Below the pieces are notes generated by a model. It was not told the origin of the DNA and made no database searches. It saw nothing but the letters and a program-made list of their open reading frames with translations. The position numbers were made by a program, and so were the translations under genes. A stretch of DNA of 64,000 bases from Acetobacter thailandicus (GTDB lineage Bacteria; Pseudomonadota; Alphaproteobacteria; Acetobacterales; Acetobacteraceae). This document shows, piece after piece, positions 8,656-18,581 of this stretch. The stretch is from the NCBI RefSeq assembly GCF_011516655.1, contig NZ_WOSV01000001.1, forward strand, positions 496,001-560,000. The letters are read 5' to 3'. Positions within the stretch are counted from its first letter, which is position 1. Every line of letters begins with the position of its first letter.

Positions 8656-9900
8656 TTAGCTGCGGTATGACCCGTTAATGTCGATATAGCCATGCGTCAG
8701 ATCACAGCTCCATATCCGTGCAGAGCCATTGCCAAGGCCCAGAGAGACCTCGATCTCTATTTCCTGACCTTTCATGTGGTTCACAACGGGGGTTTCATCA
8801 TAACCGGCAACAACGGTGCCATTGTGGGCAATGCACACACCACCGATGGAAACAGAGAGGGTATCACGGTCAGCTGGTTCACCGCATTTGCCCACGGCCA
8901 TAACAACACGACCCCAGTTGGCATCTTCGCCGGCAATGGCTGTTTTGACCAGAGGGGAGTTGCCAATGGCCATAGCGACGCGCCAGGCAGAGTCGTCAGA
9001 TACTGCGCCTGAGACCTGAATGGTGATCAGCTTGGTTACGCCTTCACCATCACGAATAACCAGCAGAGCCAGTTCTTTGAGTACGGAGTGTAAAGCGGCT
9101 TTGAACGCGCCCAGTATGGGGGCATCAGTGGTCGTATTTTCGTCTATGGCTGCATTTTCTGCTGTGCCGGTGGCAAAGAGCAGCGCCATATCGGAGGTCG
9201 AGGTGTCAGAATCGACAGTGATACAGTTGAATGTGGTTTTAATTTCTTCTGACAGAAGGCGTTGTAGCACAGGGGCCGGAATAGCCGCATCTGTGGTGAT
9301 AAAACCCAGCATTGTTGCCATATCGGGAGCAATCATGCCGCTCCCTTTAGCGATTCCCTGAAGGGTGACAGTCGCACCGTTAAGTGTTGCTGTGCGGATT
9401 GCCGCTTTAGGAAAGGTATCGGTTGTCATAATGCCGCGGGCAGCGGCTTCCCAGCCGGTTTCACTCAGAGAGGCATGAAGTGCCGGCAGAGCAGCAGTAA
9501 TGCGCTCATGCGGCAGAATTTCGCCAATGACTCCGGTTGAGGCCAGATAAACATTGCGCGGGGAGCAGCCGGCGAGCTGTGCTGCGGCATCAGCTGTGAC
9601 GGTACAGGTCTCGCGCCCCGCTTTCCCGGTAAAGACATTGGCATTGCCGGCATTAACGACAAGCACTCTTGCCTCACCATCAGGCAGGATATCGCGGCAC
9701 CAGTCTACAGGAGCCCCAGGGCACTTTGATTTTGTAAAGACACCGGCAACGGTTGTACCGGCGATGAATTCTGCAAGGACAAGGTCTGTGCGGTTCTGAT
9801 AACGAATTCCGGCTGCTGCTGCGCCAAGGCGCACTCCTCGAATGCTGCCAAGCTCAGGAAGAGGCCGTGCAAGAGGGGAGACCGGAAGCGCTGGCGCCAT
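8656..9900 (-). CDS. argJ: bifunctional glutamate N-acetyltransferase / amino-acid N-acetyltransferase
   Basis: 414 residues. ArgJ recycles the acetyl group from N-acetylornithine to glutamate and can also make N-acetylglutamate from acetyl-CoA, giving a cyclic arginine pathway. The self-cleavage site is visible in KGSGMIAPDMATML, with T196 as the new N-terminal nucleophile of the beta chain. Other family blocks are VVNAGNANVFTG, LASTGVIGE and EDANWGRVVMAVG. Length is normal. It lies upstream of the RDD gene with 47 bases between, and downstream of the parvulin gene across a strong hairpin. Confidence 0.95.
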   Translation of the reverse strand: MAPALPVSPLARPLPELGSIRGVRLGAAAAGIRYQNRTDLVLAEFIAGTTVAGVFTKSKCPGAPVDWCRDILPDGEARVLVVNAGNANVFTGKAGRETCTVTADAAAQLAGCSPRNVYLASTGVIGEILPHERITAALPALHASLSETGWEAAARGIMTTDTFPKAAIRTATLNGATVTLQGIAKGSGMIAPDMATMLGFITTDAAIPAPVLQRLLSEEIKTTFNCITVDSDTSTSDMALLFATGTAENAAIDENTTTDAPILGAFKAALHSVLKELALLVIRDGEGVTKLITIQVSGAVSDDSAWRVAMAIGNSPLVKTAIAGEDANWGRVVMAVGKCGEPADRDTLSVSIGGVCIAHNGTVVAGYDETPVVNHMKGQEIEIEVSLGLGNGSARIWSCDLTHGYIDINGSYRS

Positions 9901-9935
9901 GATGCGATGTCCTTACGAGATACAGAAAATATCAG

Positions 9936-9963
9936 CGTCAGCCATACCGCGGTATGGCTGACG
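9936..9963 (-). terminator. 28-bp perfect palindrome, likely terminator of the parvulin gene
   Basis: CGTCAGCCATACCG followed directly by its exact reverse complement CGGTATGGCTGACG. It begins 17 bases beyond the parvulin stop (minus strand). On that strand the next bases are CTGATATTTTC, a weak T-tract. The 14-bp arms with no mismatch make a very stable stem. It could also reduce read-through into argJ only partly. Confidence 0.6.
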
Positions 9964-9979
9964 TAAAAATGCGCTTATT

Positions 9980-10927
9980 TTATTGTTTAGCTGGTGCAGC
10001 AGCTGCTGGCGCAGGTGCATCAGGAAGAGGTTTGCCTGTGGCAGGGTCAAATCGTACAATTTTAACCTGTTTGGTTGCAGCTTCTACAGCTTCACGCACG
10101 TATTCCTGCACCAGAGCCTGGCGAATTTTATTTTTTACGCTATCGAGCGTCGGGATAGGATCAGTGCGGGTGTCAAGCACCTGAATGACATGATATCCGT
10201 ACTCGCTCTTAACTGGTACAGAGCTGATTTCCCCTTTTTTCATAGCAAATGCAGCATTGGAGAATGGGGCAATCATATCGCCTTTTTTAAACCAGCCGAG
10301 GTCTCCACCGTTCTGCTTTGCGCTGCCGGTGTCTTTAGAGAGCTGGGCTGCCAGCTGTGCGAAGTCAGCGCCGCCTTTCAGCTTTTTGATAATATCATTA
10401 GCTTCGGCTTCAGTTTTAACCAGAATATGACGGGCGTGCACTTCCTGCTCAGGTGGCTTGCCGGCATAGTTTTTCTGGTAATAGGCTTCTATATTAGCTT
10501 CTGTCAGGCGGGGTGTAACCTGCTGAGAAAGCCATGCGTTCTGCAGGGCGTTAGCCGCAGCTGTCTGCATTGCTTTTTCTACGTCAGGCTGCTTTTCCAG
10601 ACCTTCTTTTTTGGCAACGATCTGGATGGCTTTCTGATCAGCCAGCTGATTCAGCAGCATGGGGAAAACCATGTTCTGTGGCAGCTGCTGTACCTGAGGT
10701 GGCAGATTTTTCAATGCGCTCTGCATATCAGCAAGAGTAATTTTCTGACCATTTACTGTTGCTACGACAGCTGCAGGGTTCAGCGGCTGGGCCGGAGCTG
10801 CACCAGCCTGAGGGGCGGCTGCAGGTGCAGGAGAGGTTGCCGGTGCAGCATAGCTACGGACTGACAGAGTGGTCGAAGCCAGCAGAGCTGTTGCAGCAAG
10901 AGCAAAAGCCTGAGTGTGAAACCGCAT
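9980..10927 (-). CDS. periplasmic peptidyl-prolyl cis-trans isomerase, parvulin type (PpiC/SurA-like)
   Basis: 315 residues. A signal peptide (ALAATALLASTTLSVRSYAA) and a Pro/Ala-rich linker come first. The SurA-N-like helical domain follows from VATVNGQKITLADMQ onward. The parvulin domain runs from EVHARHILVKTEAEA through GGDLGWFKKGDMIAPFSNAAF to KSEYGYHVIQVLD, which carries the conserved histidines. The C-terminus is again Ala/Pro-rich. Such proteins help fold outer-membrane and periplasmic proteins. It is divergent from secA, which is fitting as both serve export. Confidence 0.9.
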   Translation of the reverse strand: MRFHTQAFALAATALLASTTLSVRSYAAPATSPAPAAAPQAGAAPAQPLNPAAVVATVNGQKITLADMQSALKNLPPQVQQLPQNMVFPMLLNQLADQKAIQIVAKKEGLEKQPDVEKAMQTAAANALQNAWLSQQVTPRLTEANIEAYYQKNYAGKPPEQEVHARHILVKTEAEANDIIKKLKGGADFAQLAAQLSKDTGSAKQNGGDLGWFKKGDMIAPFSNAAFAMKKGEISSVPVKSEYGYHVIQVLDTRTDPIPTLDSVKNKIRQALVQEYVREAVEAATKQVKIVRFDPATGKPLPDAPAPAAAAPAKQ

Positions 10928-11037
10928 ATCAATACCTTAGGATGTGGAGTAGTTTGTAACTATATCTATGGAGCACCCTGGTCAGACCTGCAAGTCCTCT
11001 GCCTGGTGTGTCTGACATTAAGAAAGTCGGTGCTTGG

Positions 11038-11066
11038 TTGACCACAGGCTGCCCTGACCCTATTTT
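11038..11066 (+). promoter_or_regulatory. candidate sigma70-type promoter for secA
   Basis: TTGACC (11038-11043) and TATTTT (11061-11066) are spaced by 17 bases, about 105 bases before the secA start. It is the best hexamer pair in the 244-base divergent gap between the parvulin gene and secA. Not tested by data. Confidence 0.4.
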
Positions 11067-11171
11067 ATAGAGCGATTTATATTGTAACAGTGTGTTTTGT
11101 TCATTTTTTTCTGGTCTGGTTCTGGATAGAAGAAAATCCTGGCTGCGGCCGTGATTTGTGGAAAGGTTTTT

Positions 11172-13877
11172 ATGCTAGCAAGCTTCGTACGCGCCCTGTT
11201 CGGCACATCTAATGACCGGACGCTTAAGGTGTTCCAGCGTCGCGTGCCGGAAATTAATGCCTTTGAACCGCAGATCCAGGCTCTGAGTGATGCCGGTCTT
11301 GCTGCTAAAACGACAGAATTTCGCGAGCGTCTGGCTCAGGGTGCAACTCTTGATAAGCTTCTGCCTGAAGCTTTTGCTGTTGCACGTGAGGCCTCCCGCC
11401 GTGTGCTGGGTATGCGTCATTTTGATGTGCAGCTTATTGGCGGCATGGTGCTGCATTCTGGTCGTATTGCTGAGATGCGTACGGGTGAAGGCAAAACACT
11501 TGTTGCAACGCTGGCTGTGTACCTCAGCGCGCTTGAGGGTAAAGGCGTGCATGTTGTAACCGTCAATGATTATCTGGCCTCGCGTGATGCGGCCGAGATG
11601 AGCCAGCTTTACAGCTTCCTTGGGCTGACGACCGGCGTTATCGTTCCTAATATGCCGGATGACGCACGTCGTGCAGCTTATGCGGCTGACATTACATACG
11701 GTACGAACAACGAGTTCGGTTTTGATTATCTGCGCGATAATATGAAATATCGCCAGGAAGAAATGGTTCAGCGTCCGTTTAACCACGTCATCATTGACGA
11801 GGTTGACTCCATTCTGATCGACGAAGCCCGTACTCCGCTGATTATTTCCGGTCCTGCCGAAGACAGCTCTGATTTGTACCGCTCAGTTGATGCGGTTGTG
11901 GCTGAGCTGGTTAAAGACCCCGAGACGTATGATAAGGATGAAAAATTCCGCAACGTCATTCTGACCGATAAAGGGTCGGAAAAAGTTGAAGAACTGCTCC
12001 GTCAGGCTGGTGTGCAGGATGAAGGCAGCCTGTATGATATGCACCACGTCGCTGTTGTGCATCATGTGCAGCAGTCTTTGCGGGCGCATACGCTGTTTAC
12101 GCGTGACGTTGATTACATCGTGCAGCAGGGTAAAGTTGTTATTATTGACGAGTTTACCGGCCGTATGATGGAAGGGCGCCGTTATTCTGATGGCCTGCAT
12201 CAGGCGCTCGAGGCTAAAGAGCACGTTGAGGTGCAGCAGGAAAATCAGACACTGGCCTCAATTACGTTTCAGAACTTCTTCCGTCTTTATCCCAGACTGT
12301 CTGGTATGACCGGAACAGCAATGACAGAAGCTGATGAATTTGCAGAAATTTATAAGCTTGATGTTGTCGAAATTCCGACTAATCGTCCGATTGCCAGAAA
12401 GGACGAGGACGACGAAATTTATCTGACGGAAGCTGAGAAATTCGCAGCAGTTACTAAACTTGTGCGCGAAGTGCACAAACGCGGGCAGCCTATTCTGGTT
12501 GGCACAACGTCGATTGAAAAAAGTGAGGAGCTTTCAGCGCTCCTGCGTCGCGAGAAGATCCCTCACAACGTGCTTAATGCCCGCTTTCATGAGATGGAAG
12601 CAAAAATTGTGGCACAGGCCGGCGCGCCAGGTGCCATTACTATTGCAACAAATATGGCTGGCCGTGGCACTGATATTAAGCTGGGTGGTAACACCGATAT
12701 GCTTATTGCTCAGCGCCTTGTTGGGGTGACAGACGAAGCTCAGCGTGAAGCTATTGAGAACGATGTGCGTGCTCAGGTTGCGCGCGATCATGAGATTGTC
12801 AGTAAGGCCGGAGGGCTTTACGTGATTGGCACCGAGCGTCACGAAAGCCGCCGTATTGATAACCAGCTGCGTGGTCGTGCCGGTCGTCAGGGTGACCCGG
12901 GTAATTCACGCTTCTTTATTTCGCTTCAGGATGACCTGATGCGTATCTTTGGCTCTGATCGCATGGGCTCCATGTTCCAGAAAATGGGCATGAAAGAGGG
13001 GGAGGCTATTGTTCACCCCTGGTTGAGTAAGGCCCTTGAAAGAGCTCAGAAAAAAGTTGAGGGCCGCAATTTTGATATGCGGAAAAATACCCTCAAATAT
13101 GATGATGTGATGAATGACCAGCGTAAGGAAGTTTACGCGCATCGTCGTGAATATATGGCAATGGAAGACGTCTCTTCTATTATGCAGGAGGCTCTTGAGG
13201 AGGTCACCGATCATCTCGTTGCCCGTCATATCCCTGAGAAATCTTTTGCCGAGCAGTGGGATGTTGATGGTCTGACTGCCGCTTTAAAAAAAGATATGGC
13301 CCTCGATCTGCCTGTTGCTGAGTGGGCAAAAGAGGATGGTATGGATGGTGAGCAGGTTGCTGAGCGCATTATCCAGGCCGCTATGCAGGCGCAGGCTGCC
13401 CGTGCAGCCAATATGGGCCCGCAGCTTATGCGTATGGTCGAAAAACAGGTGCTTATGACGACTTATGATGCGGTCTGGAAAGAGCATTTGCATGCTCTCG
13501 ACCAGCTGCGTCAGGGTATAGGCCTGCGTGCTTACGGTCAGAAAGATCCTCTTAACGAATATAAGCATGAAGCATTTCAGCTGTTCACCCTGATGCTTAG
13601 TGAAATGCATCAGCGTATTGTCTCGCTGATGTCGCATGTTCAGGTTGCACCGCCTGAGCTGGATGCGCAGTCTGTTCTTATGGGTGAGGCTGCACCTGTA
13701 GCTGGTATTGAACACCATGCTGAGGCTGCACCCGAGCCTGGTGCGCTTTCTTTTGAAGAAGCGCCTGCTGCGGCTGTTTCGACTGACCCTGCAGCATGGG
13801 GTGAAACATCGCGTAATGCCCTTTGCCCTTGTGGGTCAGGGGCTAAATATAAGCACTGTCACGGGCGGATTGCCTGA
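11172..13877 (+). CDS. secA: preprotein translocase ATPase SecA
   Basis: 901 residues from the ATG at 11172, which has GGAAAGG upstream; a GTG 21 bases earlier lacks one. SecA drives export of unfolded preproteins through SecYEG. Visible are Walker A (RTGEGKTL, about 103-110), Walker B/DEAD-like [26 protein letters not shown] and [17 protein letters not shown] of the second nucleotide fold, and the helical scaffold. The C-terminal zinc motif [14 protein letters not shown] binds SecB or ribosomes. Full length for the family. Confidence 0.98.
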   Translation: MLASFVRALFGTSNDRTLKVFQRRVPEINAFEPQIQALSDAGLAAKTTEFRERLAQGATLDKLLPEAFAVAREASRRVLGMRHFDVQLIGGMVLHSGRIAEMRTGEGKTLVATLAVYLSALEGKGVHVVTVNDYLASRDAAEMSQLYSFLGLTTGVIVPNMPDDARRAAYAADITYGTNNEFGFDYLRDNMKYRQEEMVQRPFNHVIIDEVDSILIDEARTPLIISGPAEDSSDLYRSVDAVVAELVKDPETYDKDEKFRNVILTDKGSEKVEELLRQAGVQDEGSLYDMHHVAVVHHVQQSLRAHTLFTRDVDYIVQQGKVVIIDEFTGRMMEGRRYSDGLHQALEAKEHVEVQQENQTLASITFQNFFRLYPRLSGMTGTAMTEADEFAEIYKLDVVEIPTNRPIARKDEDDEIYLTEAEKFAAVTKLVREVHKRGQPILVGTTSIEKSEELSALLRREKIPHNVLNARFHEMEAKIVAQAGAPGAITIATNMAGRGTDIKLGGNTDMLIAQRLVGVTDEAQREAIENDVRAQVARDHEIVSKAGGLYVIGTERHESRRIDNQLRGRAGRQGDPGNSRFFISLQDDLMRIFGSDRMGSMFQKMGMKEGEAIVHPWLSKALERAQKKVEGRNFDMRKNTLKYDDVMNDQRKEVYAHRREYMAMEDVSSIMQEALEEVTDHLVARHIPEKSFAEQWDVDGLTAALKKDMALDLPVAEWAKEDGMDGEQVAERIIQAAMQAQAARAANMGPQLMRMVEKQVLMTTYDAVWKEHLHALDQLRQGIGLRAYGQKDPLNEYKHEAFQLFTLMLSEMHQRIVSLMSHVQVAPPELDAQSVLMGEAAPVAGIEHHAEAAPEPGALSFEEAPAAAVSTDPAAWGETSRNALCPCGSGAKYKHCHGRIA

Positions 13878-13915
13878 ATCAGACAGAACTATTGAAAGAA
13901 TATAGGTAAAAGAAG

Positions 13916-14665
13916 ATGGCGGGTCATTCCCAGTTTAAGAACATTATGCACCGCAAAGGTGCGCAGGACGCCAGAAGGGCTAAGCAGTTTGCTAAGGTTA
14001 TTCGTGAGCTGACTGTGGCTGCCCGTTCGGGTATTCCTGACCCTGCGTCTAACCCGCGTCTGCGTGCGGCTATTTCTGCCGCCCGTAGTGTGAATATGCC
14101 TAAAGATAACGTCGATCGTGCCATTAAAAAGGCAACTGGTGCCGGTGGCGGCGATGATTACGTTGAAGTGCGTTACGAAGGGTATGGCCCGTCAGGTGTT
14201 GCTGTTATTGTCGAAGGGCTGACCGATAACCGCAATCGTACAGCGTCTGAGGTCAGAGCCGCATTCTCAAAATACGGCGGATCTCTGGGCGAAGTAAACT
14301 CAGTGTCATTTATGTTTCGCAGGCTTGGTGTGATCATGTATCCGTCATCTGCGGCATCTGAAGATGATATGCTTGAAGCCGCGATCGAAGCTGGCGCAGA
14401 AAACGTCGTTTCTTCCGAAGCAGGTCACGAAATAACCTGCGAGGTCGAGTCGCTTTTTGCTGTGCGTGATTCGCTTGAGCCAAAATTTGGTGAGCCAGAG
14501 AGCGCAAAACTTGACTGGCGCCCTGAAAACTCAGTGATGCTTGACGAAGAAAAAGCTACTTCTGTGTTCAAGCTGCTTGATGTTCTGGAAGACAATGATG
14601 ACGTGCAGAGCGTGTACGCCAACTTTGAACTGCCGGATGACCTTGCCGAAAAACTGTCTGCCTGA
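13916..14665 (+). CDS. YebC/PmpR family DNA-binding protein
   Basis: 249 residues. The N-terminus [18 protein letters not shown] and the blocks [14 protein letters not shown] and [19 protein letters not shown] are diagnostic of the YebC/TACO1 family. Members act as transcriptional regulators or help ribosomes through proline stretches. It lies 38 bases after secA and 2 bases before ruvC. The yebC-ruvCAB order is conserved in Proteobacteria, so it probably heads the Holliday-junction operon. Confidence 0.95.
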   Translation: MAGHSQFKNIMHRKGAQDARRAKQFAKVIRELTVAARSGIPDPASNPRLRAAISAARSVNMPKDNVDRAIKKATGAGGGDDYVEVRYEGYGPSGVAVIVEGLTDNRNRTASEVRAAFSKYGGSLGEVNSVSFMFRRLGVIMYPSSAASEDDMLEAAIEAGAENVVSSEAGHEITCEVESLFAVRDSLEPKFGEPESAKLDWRPENSVMLDEEKATSVFKLLDVLEDNDDVQSVYANFELPDDLAEKLSA

Positions 14666-14667
14666 GG

Positions 14668-15174
14668 GTGGTACGTCTGCTCGGTATTGACCCCGGCCTG
14701 CGCTTTATGGGCTGGGGTGTAATCGACGTTGAGGGTAATCGCATCAGGCATGTTGAAAACGGTGTCATCGCGACGAACAGTGCCGACAGCGTTCCTGAGC
14801 GCCTTAAAGTGCTTCATGACAATTTGCTTCTTCTGATCAACCGGCTGAACCCGGCTGAGGCGGCGGTTGAAGAAACTTATGTAAACCGCAATGGCAGTTC
14901 TACGCTTAAGCTCGGCTATGCCCGTGGTGTTGCGTTGCTGGTGCCTGCTCTGGCGGGTCTGCATGTGGCAGAGTATGGTGCGCTGTCGGTTAAAAAATCT
15001 GTCGTGGGCACCGGTTCTGCTAGTAAAGACCAGGTTGAAATGATGATCGGGCGTTTGTTGCCTGGGGTTAAAATGGTGCGCGCTGATGCGGCTGATGCTC
15101 TGGCCGTTGCGATTTGCCATGCACACCACCGGGCCAGTGCGAATCATATTGCAGCGGGAGTGCGCATGGCATGA
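14668..15174 (+). CDS. ruvC: crossover junction endodeoxyribonuclease RuvC
   Basis: 168 residues, GTG start two bases after the yebC stop. RuvC cuts Holliday junctions symmetrically. The acidic catalytic set of the RNase H fold is visible: D8 in LLGIDPG, the Glu pair near 68-69 in AAVEETYVN, and D140/D143 in VRADAADALAVAICH. Normal length. The stop overlaps the ruvA start (ATGA at 15171-15174). Confidence 0.95.
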   Translation: MVRLLGIDPGLRFMGWGVIDVEGNRIRHVENGVIATNSADSVPERLKVLHDNLLLLINRLNPAEAAVEETYVNRNGSSTLKLGYARGVALLVPALAGLHVAEYGALSVKKSVVGTGSASKDQVEMMIGRLLPGVKMVRADAADALAVAICHAHHRASANHIAAGVRMA

Positions 15175-15785
15175 TTGCTTTTCTGTCTGGCCTGATTATT
15201 CAGCAGGATACGGCTTCCTGCGTCATTGATGTGAATGGTGTGGGTTATCTGGTTGCGGCTTCGGCCCGCACCCTGGCAGTTTTGCCTGATCCGCCCGTTA
15301 AAGTGCAGCTGCTGGTTGAGACTGTCGTTCGTGAAGACGCTATTCTGCTGTATGGTTTCAGAGAGAATGCCGAGCGCGAATGGTTTCGTCTGCTTACAAG
15401 CGTGCAGGGAGTCGGGGCCAAAGTGGCTCTTGCTATTTTGTCGATTCTCTCTCCTGGTGAACTGGTAACTGCACTGAGCACGGCAGATAAAGCCAGTCTG
15501 ACCCGGGCTGCTGGTGTGGGTGGCAGGCTTGCAGAGCGCATTCTTACTGAGCTGCGTGATAAAGCAGGCAAAATGCCGGGCGGCGGTGATGCAGTCGCTG
15601 TGCCAGGACAGGCACCTGCTGAAGGTGCTGGTACGATCGAATCTGATGCATTGCTGGCTTTGACCGGCCTTGGTTTCCGCCGCTCAGAATCCGTGCCAGT
15701 AGTCAGACGGCTACTTGCCGGACGCGGTGCAGAGGCGACACTTGATGGTATATTACGTGATGCTCTGAAGGAGCTTGCATCGTGA
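15171..15785 (+). CDS. ruvA: Holliday junction branch migration protein RuvA
   Basis: 204 residues from the ATG at 15171, which overlaps the ruvC stop. The N-terminal OB fold ([20 protein letters not shown]) is followed by the two helix-hairpin-helix motifs ([32 protein letters not shown]) that hold the junction. The flexible linker and C-terminal domain III ([14 protein letters not shown]) contact RuvB. Its TGA overlaps the GTG of ruvB by the GTGA arrangement. Confidence 0.95.
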   Translation: MIAFLSGLIIQQDTASCVIDVNGVGYLVAASARTLAVLPDPPVKVQLLVETVVREDAILLYGFRENAEREWFRLLTSVQGVGAKVALAILSILSPGELVTALSTADKASLTRAAGVGGRLAERILTELRDKAGKMPGGGDAVAVPGQAPAEGAGTIESDALLALTGLGFRRSESVPVVRRLLAGRGAEATLDGILRDALKELAS

Positions 15786-16861
15786 AGCAGGATGAAGGCT
15801 TTTCAGAGCGCGAAGTGCATGCCGGCCGCCAGGAAGAAGATGCCGGTGAAGCAGCGTTTCGTCCACAAAGTCTTTCCGACTTTACCGGGCAGAAAACCAG
15901 TCGTGAGAACTTATCGGTTTTTATCCAGGCTGCCCGTCAGCGTGGTGAGGCTCTAGACCATGTTTTGCTGCATGGCCCGCCAGGCCTTGGTAAAACAACG
16001 CTTGCGCAGATTGTCTCGCGTGAGCTTGGGGTGGGCTTTCGTGCAACATCCGGGCCGGTTATTCAGCGTGCGGGCGATCTCGCCGCAATTCTGACTAACC
16101 TTCAGGCGCGTGATGTTTTGTTTATTGACGAAATTCATCGTCTTCAGCCTGCCATTGAAGAAATTCTCTACCCTGCGATGGAGGATTTTCAGCTCGATCT
16201 GATTATTGGAGAGGGGCCGGCAGCCCGCTCAGTACGAATCGATTTGCCGCCTTTCACTCTGGTTGCAGCAACAACGCGTGCTGGTTTGCTGGCAACACCG
16301 CTGCGGGACCGCTTTGGTATTCCTTTGCGGCTGGTTTTTTATACGACAGAGGAGTTGTGCCAGATTGTTGCCCGCGGAGCTGGTAAGCTGGGTGTGGCAT
16401 TAAGCTCTGAGGCTGTTGAGGAAATTGCCCGTCGTGCCCGTGGTACGCCACGTATTGCAGGGCGTTTGCTGCGCCGTGTGCGTGATTTTGCGGCTGTTGC
16501 CTCCTCGGACGGTAAGCCTGTAAGTCGCGAGGTCGCTGATATGGCCCTGCGTCGCCTTGAGGTTGATGCACTGGGTCTGGATGCAATGGACAGACGTTAC
16601 CTGCGCCGCATTGCTGATTATCATCATGGCGGGCCTGTAGGTGTTGAAACACTTGCCGCAGCTCTTGCTGAAGCGCGCGATACTCTCGAGGATGTGATTG
16701 AGCCTTATCTTATTCAGGAAGGGCTGGTTATGCGGACCAGCCGTGGCCGTATGCTGGGTGAGCGAGGCTGGCTGCATCTGGGCCTGACACCGCCGGCACG
16801 TCCGGAGGGGAGTTTCTCAGATCAGATGGATTTGCTTTCAGATAGCGGGAGTAAGGCATGA
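15782..16861 (+). CDS. ruvB: Holliday junction branch migration DNA helicase RuvB
   Basis: 359 residues, GTG start overlapping the ruvA stop. AAA+ motor with Walker [10 protein letters not shown] (65-73), Walker B FIDEIHR (about 114-120), sensor [16 protein letters not shown], and the winged-helix DNA-binding C-terminus ([19 protein letters not shown]). About 20 extra residues at the acidic N-terminus are within family variation. The stop overlaps ybgC, so the recombination operon runs straight into the Tol genes. Confidence 0.97.
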   Translation: MKQDEGFSEREVHAGRQEEDAGEAAFRPQSLSDFTGQKTSRENLSVFIQAARQRGEALDHVLLHGPPGLGKTTLAQIVSRELGVGFRATSGPVIQRAGDLAAILTNLQARDVLFIDEIHRLQPAIEEILYPAMEDFQLDLIIGEGPAARSVRIDLPPFTLVAATTRAGLLATPLRDRFGIPLRLVFYTTEELCQIVARGAGKLGVALSSEAVEEIARRARGTPRIAGRLLRRVRDFAAVASSDGKPVSREVADMALRRLEVDALGLDAMDRRYLRRIADYHHGGPVGVETLAAALAEARDTLEDVIEPYLIQEGLVMRTSRGRMLGERGWLHLGLTPPARPEGSFSDQMDLLSDSGSKA

Positions 16862-17271
16862 CAGGTCATACAATAGATTTTCGTGTCTATTATGAAGATA
16901 CCGATGCCGGAGGTATTGTGTATCATGCCCGCTACCTCGCCTTTGCCGAGCGAGCGCGCACAGAGGCCATTCGCAGCCTGGGAATACCGGTTATAGCGCT
17001 TTCTGAGCAGTTCGGCCTTGCGTTTGTTGTGCGTGACCTTACCATCAGCTACCGTATGCCACTCAGGCTTGATGATGTTTTTACTGTTTCAACACGCCTG
17101 CTTGAACTTAATGCGGCGAGCTGCACACTTGAGCAGATTATTAGCAAGTCCGGTAAGCTGGTCGCCAGTCTGAATGTTGTTCTGGTGTGTATTCATGAAG
17201 AAAAAGGACTTCCTGCCAGATTTCCGCCTTTATGGAATGCTTTGCTGAGTAAATTATCAGCAGATATGTAA
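16858..17271 (+). CDS. ybgC: Tol-Pal system-associated acyl-CoA thioesterase YbgC
   Basis: 137 residues, hot-dog fold. The active-site block [19 protein letters not shown] carries the catalytic Asp near residue 16 and the GIVYH histidine. YbgC hydrolyses short or long acyl-CoA and is linked to phospholipid synthesis. It is the customary first gene of the tol operon. It overlaps the ruvB stop (ATGA). Confidence 0.93.
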   Translation: MTGHTIDFRVYYEDTDAGGIVYHARYLAFAERARTEAIRSLGIPVIALSEQFGLAFVVRDLTISYRMPLRLDDVFTVSTRLLELNAASCTLEQIISKSGKLVASLNVVLVCIHEEKGLPARFPPLWNALLSKLSADM

Positions 17272-17273
17272 AG

Positions 17274-17315
17274 CCCCTCTTCATCTTGTGTTATGAAGGC
17301 AGTAGAAGCGAGGGG
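17274..17315 (+). other. hairpin between ybgC and tolQ
   Basis: CCCCTC (17274-17279) pairs with GAGGGG (17310-17315), with additional TTC/GAA pairing inside. It starts just after the ybgC stop. No T-tract follows, so it is more likely an RNA-stability or attenuating structure than a full terminator. The 125-base gap is otherwise without an obvious gene. Confidence 0.35.
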
Positions 17316-17396
17316 TTAGGTTTGCGACCGGAACAGCTGCGAGTCGCAGACTAAAAAACAGCGCGTATAACTGAGTACTAGAGGCAGGAGGCATTT

Positions 17397-18116
17397 TTGG
17401 ATCGTGCAGTTGATGCGGCGAATCTCGGTACAGCCGCAGCCGGAGATTTGTCCGTTTGGGGGCTGTTTATTAATGCCTCTCCGGTTGTTAAGCTGGTTAT
17501 GCTTGGGCTGCTGCTGTGCAGCATCATTGTCTGGGCAATTATTTTCGATAAAATTGTGACCCTGCGGCGCATTAATAAGGCTGCTTCTGCATTTGAAGAT
17601 CGTTTCTGGTCTGGCGGCAGTCTTGATGATTTATACGAAAGTGATGGTGCAAAGCCTGCCCACCCTCTGGCTGCTGTTTTCGGTGCAGCTATGGGCGAGT
17701 GGCGCCGTTCTGCCCGCATCCCCGGGGTAGATCTTGTTCGTGGTGGCGTGAAAGAGCGGGTTGACCGCGCTATTATGATTACCGTTACCCGTGAGATGGA
17801 CCGTCTGCGCCGCTGGGTTATTTTTCTTGCTACAGTCGGTCCGGTAGCTCCGTTTGTCGGGCTGTTTGGCACAGTATGGGGTATTATGCACTCTTTCAGT
17901 GCGATCGCTGCGCTGCATAATACAAACCTGAGTGTTGTCGCCCCTGGTATTTCTGAAGCCCTGTTTGCTACGGCTATTGGCCTGCTTACTGCTGTGCCGG
18001 CTTATGTGGCGTACAACGTTGTCAGCAACAGTCTTGACCTGTTTCAGGATCGTCTTGAAGGATTTGGCACAGAGTTTGCAGCCATTCTTTCTCGTCAGTC
18101 TGAAGAAAGGGGCTGA
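17397..18116 (+). CDS. tolQ: Tol-Pal system proton channel subunit TolQ
   Basis: 239 residues. Starts with TTG at 17397; a perfect AGGAGG at 17386-17391 five bases upstream decides this. Three membrane helices: VVKLVMLGLLLCSIIVWAI near the N-terminus, then two in the C-terminal half (WVIFLATVGPVAPFVGLFG; ATAIGLLTAVPAYVAY). These line the proton path with TolR, homologous to ExbB/MotA. TolQ-TolR energise TolA in cell division and outer-membrane integrity. Confidence 0.95.
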   Translation: MDRAVDAANLGTAAAGDLSVWGLFINASPVVKLVMLGLLLCSIIVWAIIFDKIVTLRRINKAASAFEDRFWSGGSLDDLYESDGAKPAHPLAAVFGAAMGEWRRSARIPGVDLVRGGVKERVDRAIMITVTREMDRLRRWVIFLATVGPVAPFVGLFGTVWGIMHSFSAIAALHNTNLSVVAPGISEALFATAIGLLTAVPAYVAYNVVSNSLDLFQDRLEGFGTEFAAILSRQSEERG

Positions 18117-18118
18117 GC

Positions 18119-18553
18119 ATGGGTATGTCATCAGGCGGTGGCGGCGGGCGGCGCAGACGTCGTCCGATGGCCGAGATTAACGTGACACCGCTGGTGGATG
18201 TCATGCTGGTGCTGCTGATCGTGTTTATGGTCACGTCACCCATGATGACCAGCGGTGTGAATGTAGATTTGCCAAAGACTGATGCAAAGCCGGTTAACTC
18301 TGATACGAAGCCTATTACAGTTTCTATCAGGGCTGATGGTTCGCTGTATCTGGGAGAGACCGCAGTGTCACCTGATCAGCTGGTTGCGCAGCTTAAGGCT
18401 GCATCGAACAATGATGCAGAACATCGAATTTTCGTGCGTGGCGATACGCATATTGACTACGGGCGTGTCATGCAGGTTATGGGTCAGATTACAGAAGGTG
18501 GTTTTACTCACGTGGCTTTGCTGGCGCAGCAACCCGCCAGCAGTGGCCACTAG
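18119..18553 (+). CDS. tolR: Tol-Pal system protein TolR
   Basis: 144 residues, ExbD/TolR family. Starts 2 bases after tolQ. A basic N-terminus (GGGRRRRRPMAEINVTPLVD) precedes one membrane helix (VMLVLLIVFMVTSPMM); the Asp in TPLVDVM is the proton-relay residue. The periplasmic domain follows (ITVSIRADGSLYLGE, FVRGDTHIDYGRVMQVM). Standard length and position. Confidence 0.95.
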   Translation: MGMSSGGGGGRRRRRPMAEINVTPLVDVMLVLLIVFMVTSPMMTSGVNVDLPKTDAKPVNSDTKPITVSIRADGSLYLGETAVSPDQLVAQLKAASNNDAEHRIFVRGDTHIDYGRVMQVMGQITEGGFTHVALLAQQPASSGH

Positions 18554-18581
18554 CTCTTTCTGACGAAGAGGGAGCTGCATA

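Noticed and set aside
11175-11786. Long antisense frames inside secA and other core genes
   Set aside because: They overlap fully with strongly conserved genes, lack start signals, and do not resemble known proteins.
15782-17400. ruvB to tolQ as one uninterrupted operon
   Set aside because: ybgC overlaps ruvB, but the 125-base gap with a hairpin before tolQ makes separate or attenuated expression of tolQRAB as likely. I did not claim one transcript.
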